Of a DNA stretch of 64,000 bases, positions 27,373 to 41,679 are shown in pieces (the stretch's first letter is position 1; each line of letters begins with the position of its first letter). This stretch comes from Staphylococcus pseudoxylosus (GTDB taxonomy: Bacteria; Bacillota; Bacilli; Staphylococcales; Staphylococcaceae), in NCBI RefSeq assembly GCF_003697915.1, contig NZ_RCVN01000005.1:1-64000 (forward strand), written 5' to 3'. The position numbers were made by a program, and so were the translations under genes. The notes below the pieces were generated by a model. That model ran no database searches. It had not been told where the DNA came from and saw only the letters and a list, made by a program, of their open reading frames with translations.

Positions 27373-29250
27373 TTAATTATTCACCCTTTGAATTTTACCT
27401 TGTTCAAGAAATACAAGTAAGATTGAAATATCGGCTGGATTCACACCTGAAATACGAGAAGCTTGCGCAATATTTAAAGGCTTAACTTCTGCTAATTTTT
27501 CTCTTGCCTCCGTAGCTAAACTATCCACTTTGCTATAGTCTAAATCCTCTGGAATTTTCTTCTCTTCCATACGTTTAACTTTTTCAACTTGTTGTAATGA
27601 CTTATTGATATAACCTTCATATTTTGTTTGAATTTCAACTTGTTCTTCAACATCTGAAGGCAATTGATGTGCTTCATCCAAGATTTCAAGGATTAAATCA
27701 TATGTCATTTCTGGACGGCGTAGTAATTCTAAAGCTAATATGCCATCTTTTAGACGTGAACCGCCTTGTGCTTCAATAATTGCTTGTACACGTTCATTTG
27801 GTTTAACACGAATGCCCTGAAGACGTTCTTGTTCTGCTTTAATCATGTCGCGTTTTTCATTGAAGCGTGCATAACGTTCTTCAGAAACCATACCTAATTC
27901 ATAACCTAAATCTGTTAAACGTAAATCAGCATTGTCATGTCTTAATAGTAAACGATATTCTGCACGAGAAGTTAATAAACGATAAGGTTCATTTGTACCT
28001 TTAGTAATAAGATCGTCTATAAGTACACCGATATAAGCATCCGAACGACTTAAAATGACTTCTTCTTTACCTTGAACTCTAGCTGCTGCATTAATACCTG
28101 CCATAATACCTTGGCCGGCCGCTTCTTCATAACCAGAAGTCCCATTAATTTGACCAGCTGTATATAAGTTTTTTATTTTTTTAGTTTCAAGTGTTGGCCA
28201 TAATTGTGTAGGTACTAGCGCATCGTATTCAATTGCGTAACCCGCACGCATCATGTCCGCTTTTTCTAAGCCAGGAATAGTTTCTAGCATTTGACGTTGT
28301 ACATGCTCTGGTAAACTTGTTGATAAACCTTGAACATAAACTTCATTTGTATTTCTACCTTCTGGTTCTAAGAATAACTGATGACGCGGTTTATCATTAA
28401 AACGAACAAACTTATCCTCGATTGAAGGACAGTATCTTGGACCAGTACCTTTAATCATACCTGAGTACATAGCTGATAAATGTAAATTATCATCAATGAC
28501 TTGGTGTGTATCACCATTTGTATACGTTAACCAACATGGTAGTTGATCTAAAATATACTCTGTTGTTTCAAAACTAAATGCTCTACCCACATCATCGCCA
28601 GGTTGGATTTCTGTTTTAGAGTAATCGATTGTTTTTGCATTAACACGTGGCGGTGTTCCTGTTTTGAATCTAACTACATCAAATCCAAGTCCTCTTAAGT
28701 TATCAGCAAGTGAAATTGACGGTAATTGGTGATTTGGACCACTAGAATACTTCATGTTTCCTAGTATAATCTCTCCACGTAAAAACGTACCTGTTGTGAT
28801 GATTACTGCCTCTGCCCAGTATTCAGTTCCAATATTCGTACGCACGCCTTTAATTACATCGTCTTCAATAATTAAATCATCCACCATACCTTGCATAATA
28901 TCAAGGTTGTCTTCATCTTCAATTACTTTCTTCATTTCTTGTTGGTATAACACTTTATCGGCTTGAGCACGTAAAGCTCTAACGGCTGGTCCTTTACCAG
29001 TATTTAACATGCGCATTTGAATGTGTGTTTTATCAATTGTCTTGGCCATTTGACCGCCTAATGCGTCAATTTCACGTACAACAATACCTTTTGCTGGACC
29101 ACCAACTGATGGGTTACATGGCATAAACGCGATGTTATCTAGGTTAATTGTTAACATTAACGTTTTAGCACCACGTCTCGCTGAAGCAAGTCCTGCCTCA
29201 ATACCAGCATGCCCGGCTCCTATTACTATTACATCATATTCTTGAGCCAT
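27373..29250 (-). CDS. mnmG: tRNA uridine carboxymethylaminomethyl synthesis enzyme MnmG
   Basis: A 625-residue FAD protein (GidA). The Rossmann motif [12 protein letters not shown] is at the N-terminus, and [13 protein letters not shown] and [23 protein letters not shown] sequences follow. With MnmE it installs cmnm5 groups on the wobble uridine of certain tRNAs. The start ATG has AAGGAGG upstream. It lies 15 bp after mnmE and next to rsmG, the standard order. Confidence 0.96.
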   Translation of the reverse strand: MAQEYDVIVIGAGHAGIEAGLASARRGAKTLMLTINLDNIAFMPCNPSVGGPAKGIVVREIDALGGQMAKTIDKTHIQMRMLNTGKGPAVRALRAQADKVLYQQEMKKVIEDEDNLDIMQGMVDDLIIEDDVIKGVRTNIGTEYWAEAVIITTGTFLRGEIILGNMKYSSGPNHQLPSISLADNLRGLGFDVVRFKTGTPPRVNAKTIDYSKTEIQPGDDVGRAFSFETTEYILDQLPCWLTYTNGDTHQVIDDNLHLSAMYSGMIKGTGPRYCPSIEDKFVRFNDKPRHQLFLEPEGRNTNEVYVQGLSTSLPEHVQRQMLETIPGLEKADMMRAGYAIEYDALVPTQLWPTLETKKIKNLYTAGQINGTSGYEEAAGQGIMAGINAAARVQGKEEVILSRSDAYIGVLIDDLITKGTNEPYRLLTSRAEYRLLLRHDNADLRLTDLGYELGMVSEERYARFNEKRDMIKAEQERLQGIRVKPNERVQAIIEAQGGSRLKDGILALELLRRPEMTYDLILEILDEAHQLPSDVEEQVEIQTKYEGYINKSLQQVEKVKRMEEKKIPEDLDYSKVDSLATEAREKLAEVKPLNIAQASRISGVNPADISILLVFLEQGKIQRVNN

Positions 29251-29265
29251 AATTTTTCCTCCTTA

Positions 29266-30645
29266 TTATTTTCCTAAGCAGAATTGACTAAATAACTGAT
29301 CAATCAATTCATCGCTTGCGGATTCTCCGATAATTTCACCTAAAATTTCCCAAGTTCTAGTTAAGTCTATCTGTATCATATCCATTGGTATACCTGTTTC
29401 TGCTGCATCTATAGCATCTTGGATTGTATTTCTTGCCTGTTTCAGTAACGAGATGTGCCTTGAATTCGATACATATGTCATATCTTGATTTTGAACATCG
29501 CCACCAAAGAATAAATCTCTGATTTGGATTTCTAATTGATCGATGCCTTCTTGTTTTAACATAGACGTTTGTATCAATGGCATATCGCCAATCATTTCTT
29601 TAACTTCATCTAGATCCAATTGTTTGTCTAAGTCCATCTTATTTACGATGACTATGGCATCTTCATTTTTAATAACTTCGTATAATTTGCGGTCTTCTTC
29701 AGTTAATCGCTCATTATAATTAAGTACAAATAAGATTAAATCAGCTTCGCCAAGTGCTTTTCTAGAACGCTCTACACCAATACGTTCTACTATATCTTCA
29801 GTCTCACGTATACCAGCTGTGTCTACAAGCCTTAATGGTACGCCTCTTACATTAACGTATTCTTCTAATGTATCTCTTGTTGTTCCAGGTACTTCAGTCA
29901 CTATAGCCTTATTATCTTGAATAAGATTATTGAGCATAGATGATTTACCTACATTTGGTTTACCAACTATTACTGTAGCTAATCCTTCTCTCATAATCTT
30001 ACCCTGCGTACCTGTATCAAGTAATTTATTAATTTCAGTTTTAATTTTATTGGATTTATCCAATAATACTTCTGTTGTAGCATCTTCTACATCATCATAT
30101 TCTGGATAATCTATGTTAACTTCAACTTGTGCGAGGATTTCGAGAATGGATTGTCGCTGTCGTTTGATCATATCACTTAAACGACCTTCTATTTGATTCA
30201 TCGCAACTTTAGACGCACGATCGGTCTTAGAACGAATAAAATCCATAACTGCTTCGGCTTGAGATAAATCAATACGACCATTTAAAAACGCACGTTTCGT
30301 ATATTCACCCGGTTCTGCCATACGCGCACCATATGTCATTGTTAATTCTAATATCCTATTTATTGTCAAAATACCGCCATGACAGTTTATTTCAACAATA
30401 TCTTCTCTTGTAAAAGTTTTAGGTGCTCTTAATACACTGACCATAACTTCTTCTACTACTTCATTTGATTCAGGATCAATGATATGACCATAATTAATGG
30501 TATGAGATGCCACATCTTCAAGCTTTTCTTTACCCTTAAATAACTTATCTGCAATTTCTACTGAATCAACACCAGATAAACGTACAATTCCTATGGCTCC
30601 TTCGCCCATTGGCGTGGATATACTCGTTATCGTATCTAAATCCAT
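29266..30645 (-). CDS. mnmE: tRNA modification GTPase MnmE
   Basis: A 459-residue GTPase. The N-terminal folate-binding domain begins [16 protein letters not shown]. The G domain has [19 protein letters not shown] and NKMD, and the C-terminus ends in the catalytic CLGK. It partners MnmG in wobble-uridine modification. The second of two adjacent ATGs (30645) gives the usual 459-residue staphylococcal protein; the first (30648) is 8 bases after GGAGG and equally possible. The longer frame to 30684 contains the Shine-Dalgarno sequence itself. Confidence 0.95.
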   Translation of the reverse strand: MDLDTITSISTPMGEGAIGIVRLSGVDSVEIADKLFKGKEKLEDVASHTINYGHIIDPESNEVVEEVMVSVLRAPKTFTREDIVEINCHGGILTINRILELTMTYGARMAEPGEYTKRAFLNGRIDLSQAEAVMDFIRSKTDRASKVAMNQIEGRLSDMIKRQRQSILEILAQVEVNIDYPEYDDVEDATTEVLLDKSNKIKTEINKLLDTGTQGKIMREGLATVIVGKPNVGKSSMLNNLIQDNKAIVTEVPGTTRDTLEEYVNVRGVPLRLVDTAGIRETEDIVERIGVERSRKALGEADLILFVLNYNERLTEEDRKLYEVIKNEDAIVIVNKMDLDKQLDLDEVKEMIGDMPLIQTSMLKQEGIDQLEIQIRDLFFGGDVQNQDMTYVSNSRHISLLKQARNTIQDAIDAAETGIPMDMIQIDLTRTWEILGEIIGESASDELIDQLFSQFCLGK

Positions 30646-30819
30646 CATCCATCTCGCCTCCTTTTTAAACTCATTTTTTGTCATTATAATATTTTAAAGA
30701 CTTTCCTATTAAAAAGCGAACATATTGTTTCGAAAAATTTAAATATATGTCAAAGGTAAGGCTTAGGTTTGTCTGAGGTTAGACTTACTTCTGTCTTATT
30801 TCAGCCTCCCCTACCCTAC

Positions 30820-31167
30820 TCAAATACGCTTGTTAAAAACTTTTGCTATTTTCAAAACATGTTCTAAGCTAGCCTGTATTTGTAAAGTGTCCATGTGTTT
30901 TGCTGGTTGCCTTGCAATTACAATAATTTCTATTGGTATAATATCTTCCTTATGAACTTTAAAGTTTTCTCTAATTGCTCTCTTAATTCGATTTCTAACA
31001 ACTGCATTACCCAACTTTTTAGAAACACTAATACCTAATCGAAAATGTTCTAGCTCTTTATTAACTTTTGTATATACCACAAACTGTTTATTAGCTACTG
31101 ATTTTCCTTTTTTATAAATGAATTGAAAATCACTATTCTTTTTAATTCGGTACGCTTTCTCCACCAA
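30820..31167 (-). CDS. rnpA: ribonuclease P protein component
   Basis: A 115-residue basic protein. The RNR motif NRIKRAIREN is near residue 59, and the N-terminal KAYRIKKNSDF is typical of staphylococcal RnpA. It binds the RNase P RNA and helps mature tRNA 5' ends. The start is TTG at 31167 or the adjacent GTG at 31164; neither has a perfect Shine-Dalgarno. It lies downstream of rpmH, as usual. Confidence 0.94.
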   Translation of the reverse strand: MVEKAYRIKKNSDFQFIYKKGKSVANKQFVVYTKVNKELEHFRLGISVSKKLGNAVVRNRIKRAIRENFKVHKEDIIPIEIIVIARQPAKHMDTLQIQASLEHVLKIAKVFNKRI

Positions 31168-31203
31168 ACATCACTCACTTATCTATTCATTACATATATT
31201 CAC

Positions 31204-31241
31204 ATCTATATATGTTATATCTATATATGTTATATCTATAT
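31204..31241. repeat. 15-bp tandem repeat in the rpmH-rnpA gap
   Basis: ATCTATATATGTTAT occurs twice in perfect tandem (31204-31218, 31219-31233), followed by 8 bases of a third copy. It lies 36 bp upstream of rnpA. Confidence 0.8.
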
Positions 31242-31337
31242 CCATCATTGACTTAAAACAACAATTAAAATCAGCGTATCCAATAATCATTTTGCTAAAT
31301 TAAAACCAAAAAAAAGACCACTGATGAGTCAGTGATC

Positions 31338-31475
31338 TTATGCTGATAATACTTTACGGCCTTTACGACGACGACGCGCCAAGACTTTACGACCATTTTT
31401 TGTGCTCATGCGTTTTCTGAAACCATGAACTTTACTATGTTTACGTTTATTTGGTTGATAAGTACGTTTTACCAT
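31338..31475 (-). CDS. rpmH: 50S ribosomal protein L34
   Basis: A 45-residue, very basic protein starting [19 protein letters not shown] and ending GRKVLSA, which is bacterial L34. ATG at 31475 follows GGAGGTG with 7 bases between. It is a component of the large ribosomal subunit. It is divergent from dnaA across the origin, the classic arrangement. Confidence 0.97.
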
Positions 31476-31871
31476 GCAAAAACACCTCCATCTTTATTCG
31501 GTTCTATACTATTATAATAGATAAATTAATATACGTTTCTGCCTTTAAGTCTTGATTTAACTGTTATTAATTTCTAGTCATAATTCAAGCAACTACTACA
31601 ATATAACAAAATATATTTTATAAAGCAAGTATCAATTTAAGTGGCGCTTCTAAAATAGCTTCAGAGCAATAATACTATTTCTTTAACTATTTATAATGAA
31701 GAAACTTAACAACTATCACTTCAATATTGTTGTTGAATTGTATCATACTCCCTCTTTTAAACATAACCCTCTATGCCTATTTTCCATTATACATTTTTCA
31801 TACATGTTTTATAAATTATTTCCCAAGCCCACAAAATGCTAAAAATTTGGTATACTGTTTATTCCTTAAAG

Positions 31872-32176
31872 TTATCCACTTATACACAGTGGAACATTAC
31901 ATATTTGTGGATAAATTATATATTATTCACAGGATTCCATACGATTTAACAACATATTCACACCCATTTGACAGAGGTTCATGTTAAAAAGTATAATTGT
32001 GTGGATAAGTCATGTAGATATTGATAGATACAGGGTTTAATTTATTAAATTATATTGTAAAAGTCTGTGTATAAATCATAGAACTAGATTAGTTATCCAC
32101 CGATTGTGTGTAACTTGTGGATAATTATCAACAGCCTGTGATTCTTTTTAATTACACTTGTTACTTTTGTGTATAA
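31872..32176. other. oriC: oriC part 1: DnaA-box cluster upstream of dnaA
   Basis: Perfect TTATCCACA boxes (minus orientation) lie at 31906-31914, 32000-32008 and 32116-32124. Single-mismatch boxes lie at 31872-31880, 31880-31888, 31923-31931, 32066-32074, 32093-32101, 32125-32133 and 32168-32176. This cluster loads DnaA and probably autoregulates dnaA. The rest of the rpmH-dnaA gap (31476-31871) is AT-rich with no gene. Confidence 0.9.
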
Positions 32177-32210
32177 CTTTTAAAATTTACGAAAGTTGGA
32201 GTTAGTTATT

Positions 32211-33578
32211 ATGTCAGAAAAAGAAATTTGGGAAAGAGTTCTAACCTTAGCTCAAGAAAAAGTTAGTTATCCCAGCTATCAAACTTTTCTTAAAGATACG
32301 AAACTTTATCAACTACAAAACAATGAAGCCATTGTAGTTATAGATGATCCTTTTGTTGCTAATTGGTTAAAATCGAATTACGTTGAAATTGTTCAAAGTG
32401 CCTTGTATGAAGCCATTGGTCATGAAATTATGCCTGTTTTCTATACAGAAGATGAATTGGAAAACTTAAATCCAAGTAAAAATCAAGAAACTAATGAGGC
32501 TGAGCAATTCAAAAAAGAATATACACCTGGCGTAGATGAAGCTGCGATTGGTGGAGAGCAATTCAATACGCATAATACATTTGAAACATTTGTTATTGGA
32601 CCTGGCAACAGATTTCCTCACGCAGCAAGTCTTGCAGTTGCTGAAGCGCCTGCGCAAGCATACAATCCTTTATTTATCTATGGTGGCGTTGGTTTAGGTA
32701 AAACCCATTTGATGCATGCAATTGGCCATTATGTATTAGCAAACAATCCTGATGCTAAAGTTATTTATACCTCAAGTGAAAAATTTACCAATGAATTTAT
32801 TAAATCTATTCGAGATAATAAGACTGAACGTTTTAGAGAAAAATATCGTAATATTGATGTACTTCTCATTGATGATATTCAATTTATTCAAAATAAAGAG
32901 CAGACACAGGAAGAATTCTTCCATACGTTTAATGAATTACATCAAGCAAATAAGCAAATAGTTATTTCTAGTGATAGACCGCCTAAAGAAATTGCTAAAC
33001 TTGAAGATCGACTGCGTTCACGTTTTGAATGGGGACTAATCGTTGATATTACACCGCCAGATTATGAAACAAGAATGGCAATTTTACAGAAAAAAATTGG
33101 CGAAGAAAACTTAGATATTCCCACTGAAGCACTTACTTATATTGCAAATCAAATTCAGTCAAATATTCGTGAACTTGAAGGTGCATTAACTCGCGTATTA
33201 GCATTTTCGAAATTACAAGGTCAACCTATTACAACTGAATTAACAGCTGCAGCGTTGAAAGATATTATTCAAGCACCTAAATCTAAAAAGATTACCATAC
33301 AAGATATTCAAAAAATTGTTGGCCAATACTATAGTGTGAAAATTGAAGACTTTAGTGCCAAAAAACGTACAAAATCGATTGCATATCCTAGACAAATTGC
33401 GATGTATCTTTCACGTGAATTAACGGATTTTTCACTTCCTAAAATTGGCGAAGAATTTGGTGGACGTGACCATACTACTGTTATTCATGCACACGAGAAA
33501 ATTGTAAAAGATATACAAAATGATCCAACATTTAAACAAGAAGTTGAAAATTTAGAAAAAGAAATAAGAAATCAGTAA
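32211..33578 (+). CDS. dnaA: chromosomal replication initiator DnaA
   Basis: A 455-residue AAA+ initiator. N-terminal domain I begins [11 protein letters not shown], a linker of about 40 residues follows, then the AAA+ domain with Walker [10 protein letters not shown] and Walker B LLIDDIQF, and the C-terminal DNA-binding domain with [11 protein letters not shown]. It binds the flanking DnaA boxes and opens the origin. ATG at 32211 follows TTGGAGT with 8 bases between; the frame is open further up only through a TTG inside that site. Confidence 0.98.
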   Translation: MSEKEIWERVLTLAQEKVSYPSYQTFLKDTKLYQLQNNEAIVVIDDPFVANWLKSNYVEIVQSALYEAIGHEIMPVFYTEDELENLNPSKNQETNEAEQFKKEYTPGVDEAAIGGEQFNTHNTFETFVIGPGNRFPHAASLAVAEAPAQAYNPLFIYGGVGLGKTHLMHAIGHYVLANNPDAKVIYTSSEKFTNEFIKSIRDNKTERFREKYRNIDVLLIDDIQFIQNKEQTQEEFFHTFNELHQANKQIVISSDRPPKEIAKLEDRLRSRFEWGLIVDITPPDYETRMAILQKKIGEENLDIPTEALTYIANQIQSNIRELEGALTRVLAFSKLQGQPITTELTAAALKDIIQAPKSKKITIQDIQKIVGQYYSVKIEDFSAKKRTKSIAYPRQIAMYLSRELTDFSLPKIGEEFGGRDHTTVIHAHEKIVKDIQNDPTFKQEVENLEKEIRNQ

Positions 33579-33649
33579 AGCATTCTGTACTATAACAGTT
33601 TTATGGTAGTTTATTTGAGGAATAACATGATGGAACTATTTTTGTGAAT

Positions 33650-33803
33650 TGTGGATAATGTGTAAAAGTCATACACAGTGTGCACAAGTTATCCACAATC
33701 TTTAAAGGACGACACTATCACTTAAATTTGAGTTATCCCCTAATCCACAAGCCCTACTACTATTACTACTGTTTTAAAACCTATATAATTTAATATATAA
33801 ACG
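33650..33803. other. oriC: oriC part 2: DnaA boxes, DnaA-trio and unwinding region
   Basis: Between dnaA and dnaN there are perfect boxes at 33650-33658 and 33689-33697 and weaker ones at 33733-33741 and 33741-33749. Right after the last box is CCTACTACTATTACTACT (33753-33770), matching the DnaA-trio element known in B. subtilis, followed by an AT-rich stretch (33771-33803) where unwinding should begin. Confidence 0.85.
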
Positions 33804-33820
33804 ACTGGAAGGAGTTTAAT

Positions 33821-34954
33821 ATGATGGAATTCACAATTAGAAGAGATTATTTTATTAATCAATTAAATGACACGTTAAAAGCCATCTCACCAAGAACAAC
33901 ATTACCAATCTTAACTGGTATAAAAATTGAAGTTAAAAACAACGAAGTAATACTTACTGGATCTGATTCAGAAATATCAATAGAAATCACTATCCCTAAA
34001 CAGGTTGATGGTGAAACAATTATTGAAATTGCAGAAACTGGCTCAGTGGTACTTCCTGGTCGTTTCTTTGTAGACATTATTAAAAAATTACCAGGTAAAG
34101 AAGTTAAATTATCTACCAATGAACAATTCCAAACATTAATAACATCTGGTCATTCTGAATTTAATTTAAGTGGTTTAGATCCTGATCAATATCCGTTATT
34201 ACCACAAGTTTCTCGTGATGATGCAATTCAATTGTCAGTTAAAGTACTTAAAAACGTGATAGCACAAACGAATTTCGCAGTGTCCACCTCAGAAACACGC
34301 CCAGTACTAACTGGTGTTAACTGGCTTATACAAGATAATGAATTAATATGCACGGCTACTGATTCACACCGCTTGGCTGTAAGAAAAGTAGCTTTAGAAG
34401 ACGATTCTGAAAATAAAAATGTCATCATTCCAGGTAAGGCATTATCTGAATTAAATAAAATTATGTCTGACAACGAAGATGATATCGACATTTTCTTTGC
34501 ATCTAACCAAGTACTTTTCAAAGTGGGTAACGTAAACTTTATTTCACGTTTATTAGAAGGTCATTATCCTGATACGTCTCGTTTATTCCCAGAAAATTAC
34601 GAAATTAAGTTAGGCATTGATAACGGTGAATTCTATCACGCAATTGATCGTGCATCATTATTAGCACGTGAAGGCGGAAATAATGTAATAAAATTAAGCA
34701 CAGGTAATGAATTAGTAGAATTATCTTCAACATCTCCAGAAATTGGTACTGTGAATGAAGAAGTTAAAGCAAGTAATGTAGATGGGGGCAATTTAAAAAT
34801 TTCTTTCAACTCAAAATATATGATGGATGCACTTAAAGCCATTGATAACGATGAAGTGGAAATAGAATTTTTCGGAACTATGAAACCATTTATTTTAAAA
34901 CCAAAAGATGATGACTCAGTTACACAACTTATTTTACCAATTAGAACCTACTAA
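33821..34954 (+). CDS. dnaN: DNA polymerase III beta sliding clamp
   Basis: A 377-residue clamp protein starting MMEFTIRRDYF and ending QLILPIRTY, the conserved C-terminus. Three homologous domains make the dimeric ring that tethers the polymerase to DNA. AAGGAG lies 6 bases before the first of two ATGs. It follows dnaA across the second half of oriC. Confidence 0.98.
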   Translation: MMEFTIRRDYFINQLNDTLKAISPRTTLPILTGIKIEVKNNEVILTGSDSEISIEITIPKQVDGETIIEIAETGSVVLPGRFFVDIIKKLPGKEVKLSTNEQFQTLITSGHSEFNLSGLDPDQYPLLPQVSRDDAIQLSVKVLKNVIAQTNFAVSTSETRPVLTGVNWLIQDNELICTATDSHRLAVRKVALEDDSENKNVIIPGKALSELNKIMSDNEDDIDIFFASNQVLFKVGNVNFISRLLEGHYPDTSRLFPENYEIKLGIDNGEFYHAIDRASLLAREGGNNVIKLSTGNELVELSSTSPEIGTVNEEVKASNVDGGNLKISFNSKYMMDALKAIDNDEVEIEFFGTMKPFILKPKDDDSVTQLILPIRTY

Positions 34955-35638
34955 GTTAGTATTAAGTGTGAATAAGTGAGCCATAGCAACTAAATTAAGT
35001 AGCATATAATTTTATATGCATAGCATGAAACAGTTAACTAAGCCATATTTAAACTATTTTATTAACTGACTGATTAACTTTGCAGGAGCGAGACTATGAA
35101 ACCAATTTGTATATTGGTTTCTGTCCGTTCCTTTTTTTATGGAAATTTAACAGAATAAAAGTAATGTGACACATTAAAACGTGTATACAAGAAAGGGATA
35201 ATGCTAGAAAGTGAGTAGATTAAGAGAAGGTAAAATAAATTTTAATGATTAGAAGCATGTAGAAAGCCAATATAAGCAAAAAATAGACATTAGTGGACCG
35301 AACATCGTAATTCAAAAAAATACGCTAAAAAATAGCTTAAAATGCAAATTTTGGTTAAGCACATAAAAATCATGAATTTTATAGCAACACTTTTAATTTG
35401 TTTTTTAATAATGATTTGTACATAGATTGATATTAATTTTAAGGAAATAGATTATTAATCATTAATTTTTGATATAATATTATTAGTAAAGAGCTGTTAT
35501 AAACAACTTTGAAACTAAATATAAAAAAATAGTTAAAATAAGTTGAAAGAAATCGCTTACTCACTGTATTTTACATGAAATTTTTCGTAAAAAAAGGTAT
35601 AATATATAAGTGAGCTTAAAAGAAATGGAGTGATTGAT
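34955..35638. other. dnaN-yaaA intergenic region
   Basis: About 680 bp without a gene. A terminator-like hairpin lies at 35083-35138. A TATAAT at 35598-35603 is a likely -10 for the yaaA-recF-gyrB-gyrA unit, with a poor -35. I see no further structure I can name. Confidence 0.5.
35083..35138 (+). terminator. two-tier hairpin after dnaN
   Basis: The inner stem GAAACCAAT and ATTGGTTTC is perfect. The outer stem AGGAGCG is partly paired with CGTTCCT, followed by seven T. It probably ends dnaA-dnaN transcription. Confidence 0.75.
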
Positions 35639-35863
35639 TTGGTTGAAGAAGTAATCGTTGATGGGGACATTACTTTAGGACAATTTCTAAAGACAGAAGG
35701 TATTATCGAATCTGGCGGACAAGCAAAATGGTTCTTACAAGATTTTGACGTCATGATTAATGACGAGCGTGAAACACGTCGTGGTAAAAAATTAAATCAT
35801 CGAGATAGCATTGTTATACCAGAAGTCGGTTCATTTTTGATTTTACATCAAGGTGAAGAATGA
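35639..35863 (+). CDS. yaaA: S4-domain RNA-binding protein YaaA
   Basis: A 74-residue S4-domain protein ([28 protein letters not shown]). It binds RNA and is reported in B. subtilis to affect ribosome assembly. The TTG at 35639 is preferred because GGAG lies 8 bases upstream. A GTG at 35630 is in frame and matches some annotations but overlaps that site. Its stop overlaps the recF start (ATGA), so translation is coupled. Confidence 0.88.
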   Translation: MVEEVIVDGDITLGQFLKTEGIIESGGQAKWFLQDFDVMINDERETRRGKKLNHRDSIVIPEVGSFLILHQGEE

Positions 35864-36975
35864 AATTAAAGAAACTCCAACTAGAGCATTATCGAAATTA
35901 CGAGTCAATCAGTTTAAATTGTCATCCTGACGTAAATATTTTGATTGGTGAAAATGCTCAAGGGAAGACAAACTTACTTGAATCAATATATACCTTAGCA
36001 TTAGCAAAAAGTCATCGAACATCTAATGACAAAGAACTGATACGTTTCAATAGTGATTATGCTAAAATAGAAGGTGAACTTAGCTATAGATATGGCGACA
36101 TGCCTTTAACGATGTATATTACCAAAAAAGGCAAGCAAGTTAAAATCAATCACTTAGAGCAAAGTAGACTGACACAATATATAGGTCATTTAAATGTCGT
36201 ATTGTTTGCGCCTGAAGATTTAAACATTGTCAAAGGATCGCCACAAGTTAGACGCAGATTTATAGACATGGAACTTGGTCAAATATCTGCGGTATATTTA
36301 AATGATTTATCACAATATCAGAGGATTTTAAAACAAAAAAATAATTATTTGAAGCAACTGCAATATGGTCAAAAGACGGACAGCACAATGCTAGAAGTCT
36401 TAAATCAACAATTTGCAGAGTATGCGCTCAAAATTACACAAAGACGTGAACATTTTATTAAAGAACTTGAATCACTAGCTAAACCTATCCATTCTGGTAT
36501 TACCAATGAACGTGAAACATTGTCACTAGAGTACTTGCCAAGCATTAAATTGGCAGATGGAGAACAAAGTGAGACGGAACGCTTAGAGGAAGTCTTAACT
36601 TTACTTAATGACAATATGGAACGTGAGAAAGATAGAGGCGTATGTTTATATGGTCCTCACAGAGATGATTTAGGTTTTAATGTAAATGGTATGGACGCTC
36701 AGACATATGGTTCGCAAGGTCAACAGCGAACAACGGCGCTATCAATAAAACTCGCAGAAATTGAGTTGATGAATATTGAAGTCGGTGAGTATCCAATATT
36801 ATTGCTAGATGATGTATTAAGTGAATTAGATGATTCGCGTCAATCTCATTTATTGAGCACTATTCAACATAAAGTGCAGACTTTTGTAACGACGACATCC
36901 GTAGATGGTATAGAACATGAAATTATGAAAAACGCTAAACTTTATCGCATTAACCAAGGCGAAATTATAAAGTAA
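35860..36975 (+). CDS. recF: DNA replication and repair protein RecF
   Basis: A 371-residue SMC-like ATPase. Walker [13 protein letters not shown] is near residue 30, the signature [13 protein letters not shown] near 285, and Walker [13 protein letters not shown] near 310. With RecO and RecR it loads RecA at gaps. It overlaps yaaA by 4 nt and is followed closely by gyrB. Confidence 0.97.
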   Translation: MKLKKLQLEHYRNYESISLNCHPDVNILIGENAQGKTNLLESIYTLALAKSHRTSNDKELIRFNSDYAKIEGELSYRYGDMPLTMYITKKGKQVKINHLEQSRLTQYIGHLNVVLFAPEDLNIVKGSPQVRRRFIDMELGQISAVYLNDLSQYQRILKQKNNYLKQLQYGQKTDSTMLEVLNQQFAEYALKITQRREHFIKELESLAKPIHSGITNERETLSLEYLPSIKLADGEQSETERLEEVLTLLNDNMEREKDRGVCLYGPHRDDLGFNVNGMDAQTYGSQGQQRTTALSIKLAEIELMNIEVGEYPILLLDDVLSELDDSRQSHLLSTIQHKVQTFVTTTSVDGIEHEIMKNAKLYRINQGEIIK

Positions 36976-38922
<1,947 letters not shown>

Positions 38923-38956
38923 TACAATGAACTGAATTTTGAAGGAGGATATCTTG

Positions 38957-41671
38957 ATGGCTGAATTACCTGAATCAAGAATTAATGAACGAAATATAAC
39001 GAGTGAGATGCGCGAATCATTTTTAGATTATGCGATGAGCGTTATTGTATCACGTGCTTTACCAGATGTTAGAGATGGTTTGAAACCAGTACATCGACGT
39101 ATATTGTATGGTTTGCATGAACAAGGTATGACACCAGATAAGTCATACAAGAAGTCTGCCCGTATTGTTGGGGACGTAATGGGTAAATATCACCCACATG
39201 GTGACTCATCTATTTATGAAGCAATGGTAAGAATGGCACAAGACTTCAGCTATCGATATCCTTTAATTGATGGACAAGGTAACTTTGGTTCAATGGATGG
39301 CGATGGCGCAGCAGCGATGCGTTATACTGAAGCACGTATGTCTAAGATTACATTAGAAATGCTTAGAGATATAAACAAAGATACGATTGATTTTATAGAT
39401 AACTACGATGGTAATGAGAGAGAGCCGGCAGTCTTACCATCAAGGTTCCCAAACTTACTAGTTAATGGTGCTTCAGGGATTGCAGTAGGTATGGCTACAA
39501 ATATTCCACCACATAATTTAACAGAAGTTATTAATGGTGTATTGAGTTTAAGTTATAACCCTGATATTACTATTGCGGAATTGATGGAAGATGTTCAAGG
39601 ACCTGACTTCCCAACGGCGGGAATTATACTTGGAAAGAGTGGTATTCGTCGCGCCTTTGAAACAGGTCGTGGATCTATTCAAATGCGTTCTCGTGCTGAA
39701 ATTGAAGAACGTGGTGGCGGACGTCAACGCATCGTCGTTACAGAAGTCCCATATCAAGTAAATAAAGCACGTATGATTGAAAAAATTGCTGAATTAGCAC
39801 GTGATAAAAAGATTGAAGGTATCACAGATTTACGTGACGAAACAAGTTTACGTACAGGTGTACGTGTTGTTATTGACATTCGTAAAGATGCAAACGCAAG
39901 TGTTGTACTAAATAATTTATATAAACAAACGCCATTACAAACATCATTTGGTGTGAATATGATTGCTTTAGTTAACGGCAGACCTAAATTAATTTCACTG
40001 AAAGAAGCTTTAGAAGCATATTTAGAGCATCAAAAAGTAGTGGTACGTAGACGTACAGAATACAACTTGAAGAAAGCATTAGATCGCGCACATATTTTAG
40101 AAGGACTAAGAATTGCATTAGACCATATCGATGAAATCATTCGAGTGATCCGTGAATCAGAAACTGATAAAGTAGCGATGGCTAGCTTACAAGCACAATT
40201 TAAATTATCTGAACGTCAAGCTCAAGCTATCTTAGACATGCGTTTAAGACGTTTGACAGGTTTAGAGCGAGACAAGATTGAATCTGAATATAATGAATTA
40301 ATAGCTTATATCGAGGAATTAAAAGAGATTCTTGCTGATGAAGAAAAATTATTACAAATCGTCCGCAATGAATTAATCGATATACGTGAACGTTATGGTG
40401 ACGAACGTAGATCTGAAATTCAACTTGGCGGATTAGATGATATCGAAGATGAAGATTTAATACCTGAAGAACAAATCGTGATTACATTAAGTCACAATAA
40501 CTATATTAAACGTTTACCAGTTTCTACATATAGAGCACAACATCGTGGTGGGCGTGGCGTACAAGGTATGAATACACTTGAGGAAGACTTTGTTAGTCAA
40601 CTCGTAACGTTAAGTACGCACGACAACGTATTGTTCTTTACTAATAAAGGACGCGTGTACAAACTTAAAGGTTATGAAGTGCCTGAACTATCACGTCAGT
40701 CTAAAGGTATCCCAGTAGTCAACGCAATTGAACTAGATAATGACGAATCAATCAGTACTATGATTGCCGTTAAAGACTTAGAAAGTGAAGACGATTACTT
40801 AGTATTTGCAACACTCAAAGGTAGAGTGAAGCGTTCTGCATTGAGTAACTTCTCTCATATCAATAAAAACGGTAAGATTGCGATTAGCTTCAAAAATGAT
40901 GATGAACTGATTGCTGTTCGTCTCACTGATGGAGAACAAGACATTCTGATTGGTACATCTCATGCATCACTAATACGCTTTAACGAAACTACATTACGTC
41001 CGCTTGGTCGTACAGCAGCAGGAGTTAAAGGTATTACACTTAGAGAAGATGATAAAGTGGTCGGTTTAGATGTCACTAATGCTGAGAGCGATGAAGAGAT
41101 TCTAGTCGTTACTGAAAATGGATACGGTAAACGTACCCCAGTCGGTGATTATAGATTATCAAACCGTGGCGGTAAAGGTATAAAAACAGCTACAATTACT
41201 GAGCGTAACGGTAACATTGTATGTATTACTTCAGTAACTGGAGAAGAAGACCTGATGGTTGTAACAAATTCAGGTGTCATTATTCGTATTGATGTAGAAG
41301 ATATCTCGCAAAATGGTCGTGCTGCCCAGGGTGTAAGATTGATTAAATTAGGTGACAACCAAATTGTATCAACAGTGGCTAAAGTAAATGATGAAGATGA
41401 AATTAAAGAAGCTGATGAATCAACTGAAGCTATAGCCTCTGATGTAGACAATGACAATGTATCACAAACTGATTTACAAGGTTCACAAAATAGTGAAAAC
41501 ATTGTAGAAGATGATGCGCCAGGAAATGCGATTCACACAGAAGTTGAAGACGAGGAAAATACGTCAAACAATGATGAACGACAAGAAGTAAGACAAGACT
41601 TCATGGATCGTGTTAATGAAGATATAGACAACGCGGATCATGGAACTGATGAAGACAACGAAGAAGAATAA
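38957..41671 (+). CDS. gyrA: DNA gyrase subunit A
   Basis: A 904-residue breakage-reunion subunit. The active-site Tyr is in AMRYTEARM near residue 123. The C-terminal domain carries the GyrA box QRGGRGV-like sequence (HRGGRGVQG). The last about 90 residues are a very acidic Asp/Glu tail. The quinolone-determining region has Ser84, Ser85 and Glu88, the wild-type susceptible residues of S. aureus. ATG at 38957 follows GGAGG with 8 bases between; the frame is open 18 bases further up through the Shine-Dalgarno. Confidence 0.97.
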   Translation: MAELPESRINERNITSEMRESFLDYAMSVIVSRALPDVRDGLKPVHRRILYGLHEQGMTPDKSYKKSARIVGDVMGKYHPHGDSSIYEAMVRMAQDFSYRYPLIDGQGNFGSMDGDGAAAMRYTEARMSKITLEMLRDINKDTIDFIDNYDGNEREPAVLPSRFPNLLVNGASGIAVGMATNIPPHNLTEVINGVLSLSYNPDITIAELMEDVQGPDFPTAGIILGKSGIRRAFETGRGSIQMRSRAEIEERGGGRQRIVVTEVPYQVNKARMIEKIAELARDKKIEGITDLRDETSLRTGVRVVIDIRKDANASVVLNNLYKQTPLQTSFGVNMIALVNGRPKLISLKEALEAYLEHQKVVVRRRTEYNLKKALDRAHILEGLRIALDHIDEIIRVIRESETDKVAMASLQAQFKLSERQAQAILDMRLRRLTGLERDKIESEYNELIAYIEELKEILADEEKLLQIVRNELIDIRERYGDERRSEIQLGGLDDIEDEDLIPEEQIVITLSHNNYIKRLPVSTYRAQHRGGRGVQGMNTLEEDFVSQLVTLSTHDNVLFFTNKGRVYKLKGYEVPELSRQSKGIPVVNAIELDNDESISTMIAVKDLESEDDYLVFATLKGRVKRSALSNFSHINKNGKIAISFKNDDELIAVRLTDGEQDILIGTSHASLIRFNETTLRPLGRTAAGVKGITLREDDKVVGLDVTNAESDEEILVVTENGYGKRTPVGDYRLSNRGGKGIKTATITERNGNIVCITSVTGEEDLMVVTNSGVIIRIDVEDISQNGRAAQGVRLIKLGDNQIVSTVAKVNDEDEIKEADESTEAIASDVDNDNVSQTDLQGSQNSENIVEDDAPGNAIHTEVEDEENTSNNDERQEVRQDFMDRVNEDIDNADHGTDEDNEEE

Positions 41672-41679
41672 CGCTAACT

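Noticed and set aside
31727..31987. 86-codon rightward frame in the origin
   Set aside because: It runs through several DnaA boxes and has no ribosome binding site; the sequence is explained as oriC.
33407..33422. Second parS-like sequence inside dnaA
   Set aside because: TCTTTCACGTGAATTA matches only 13 of 16 positions and breaks the palindrome, so it is too weak to call.
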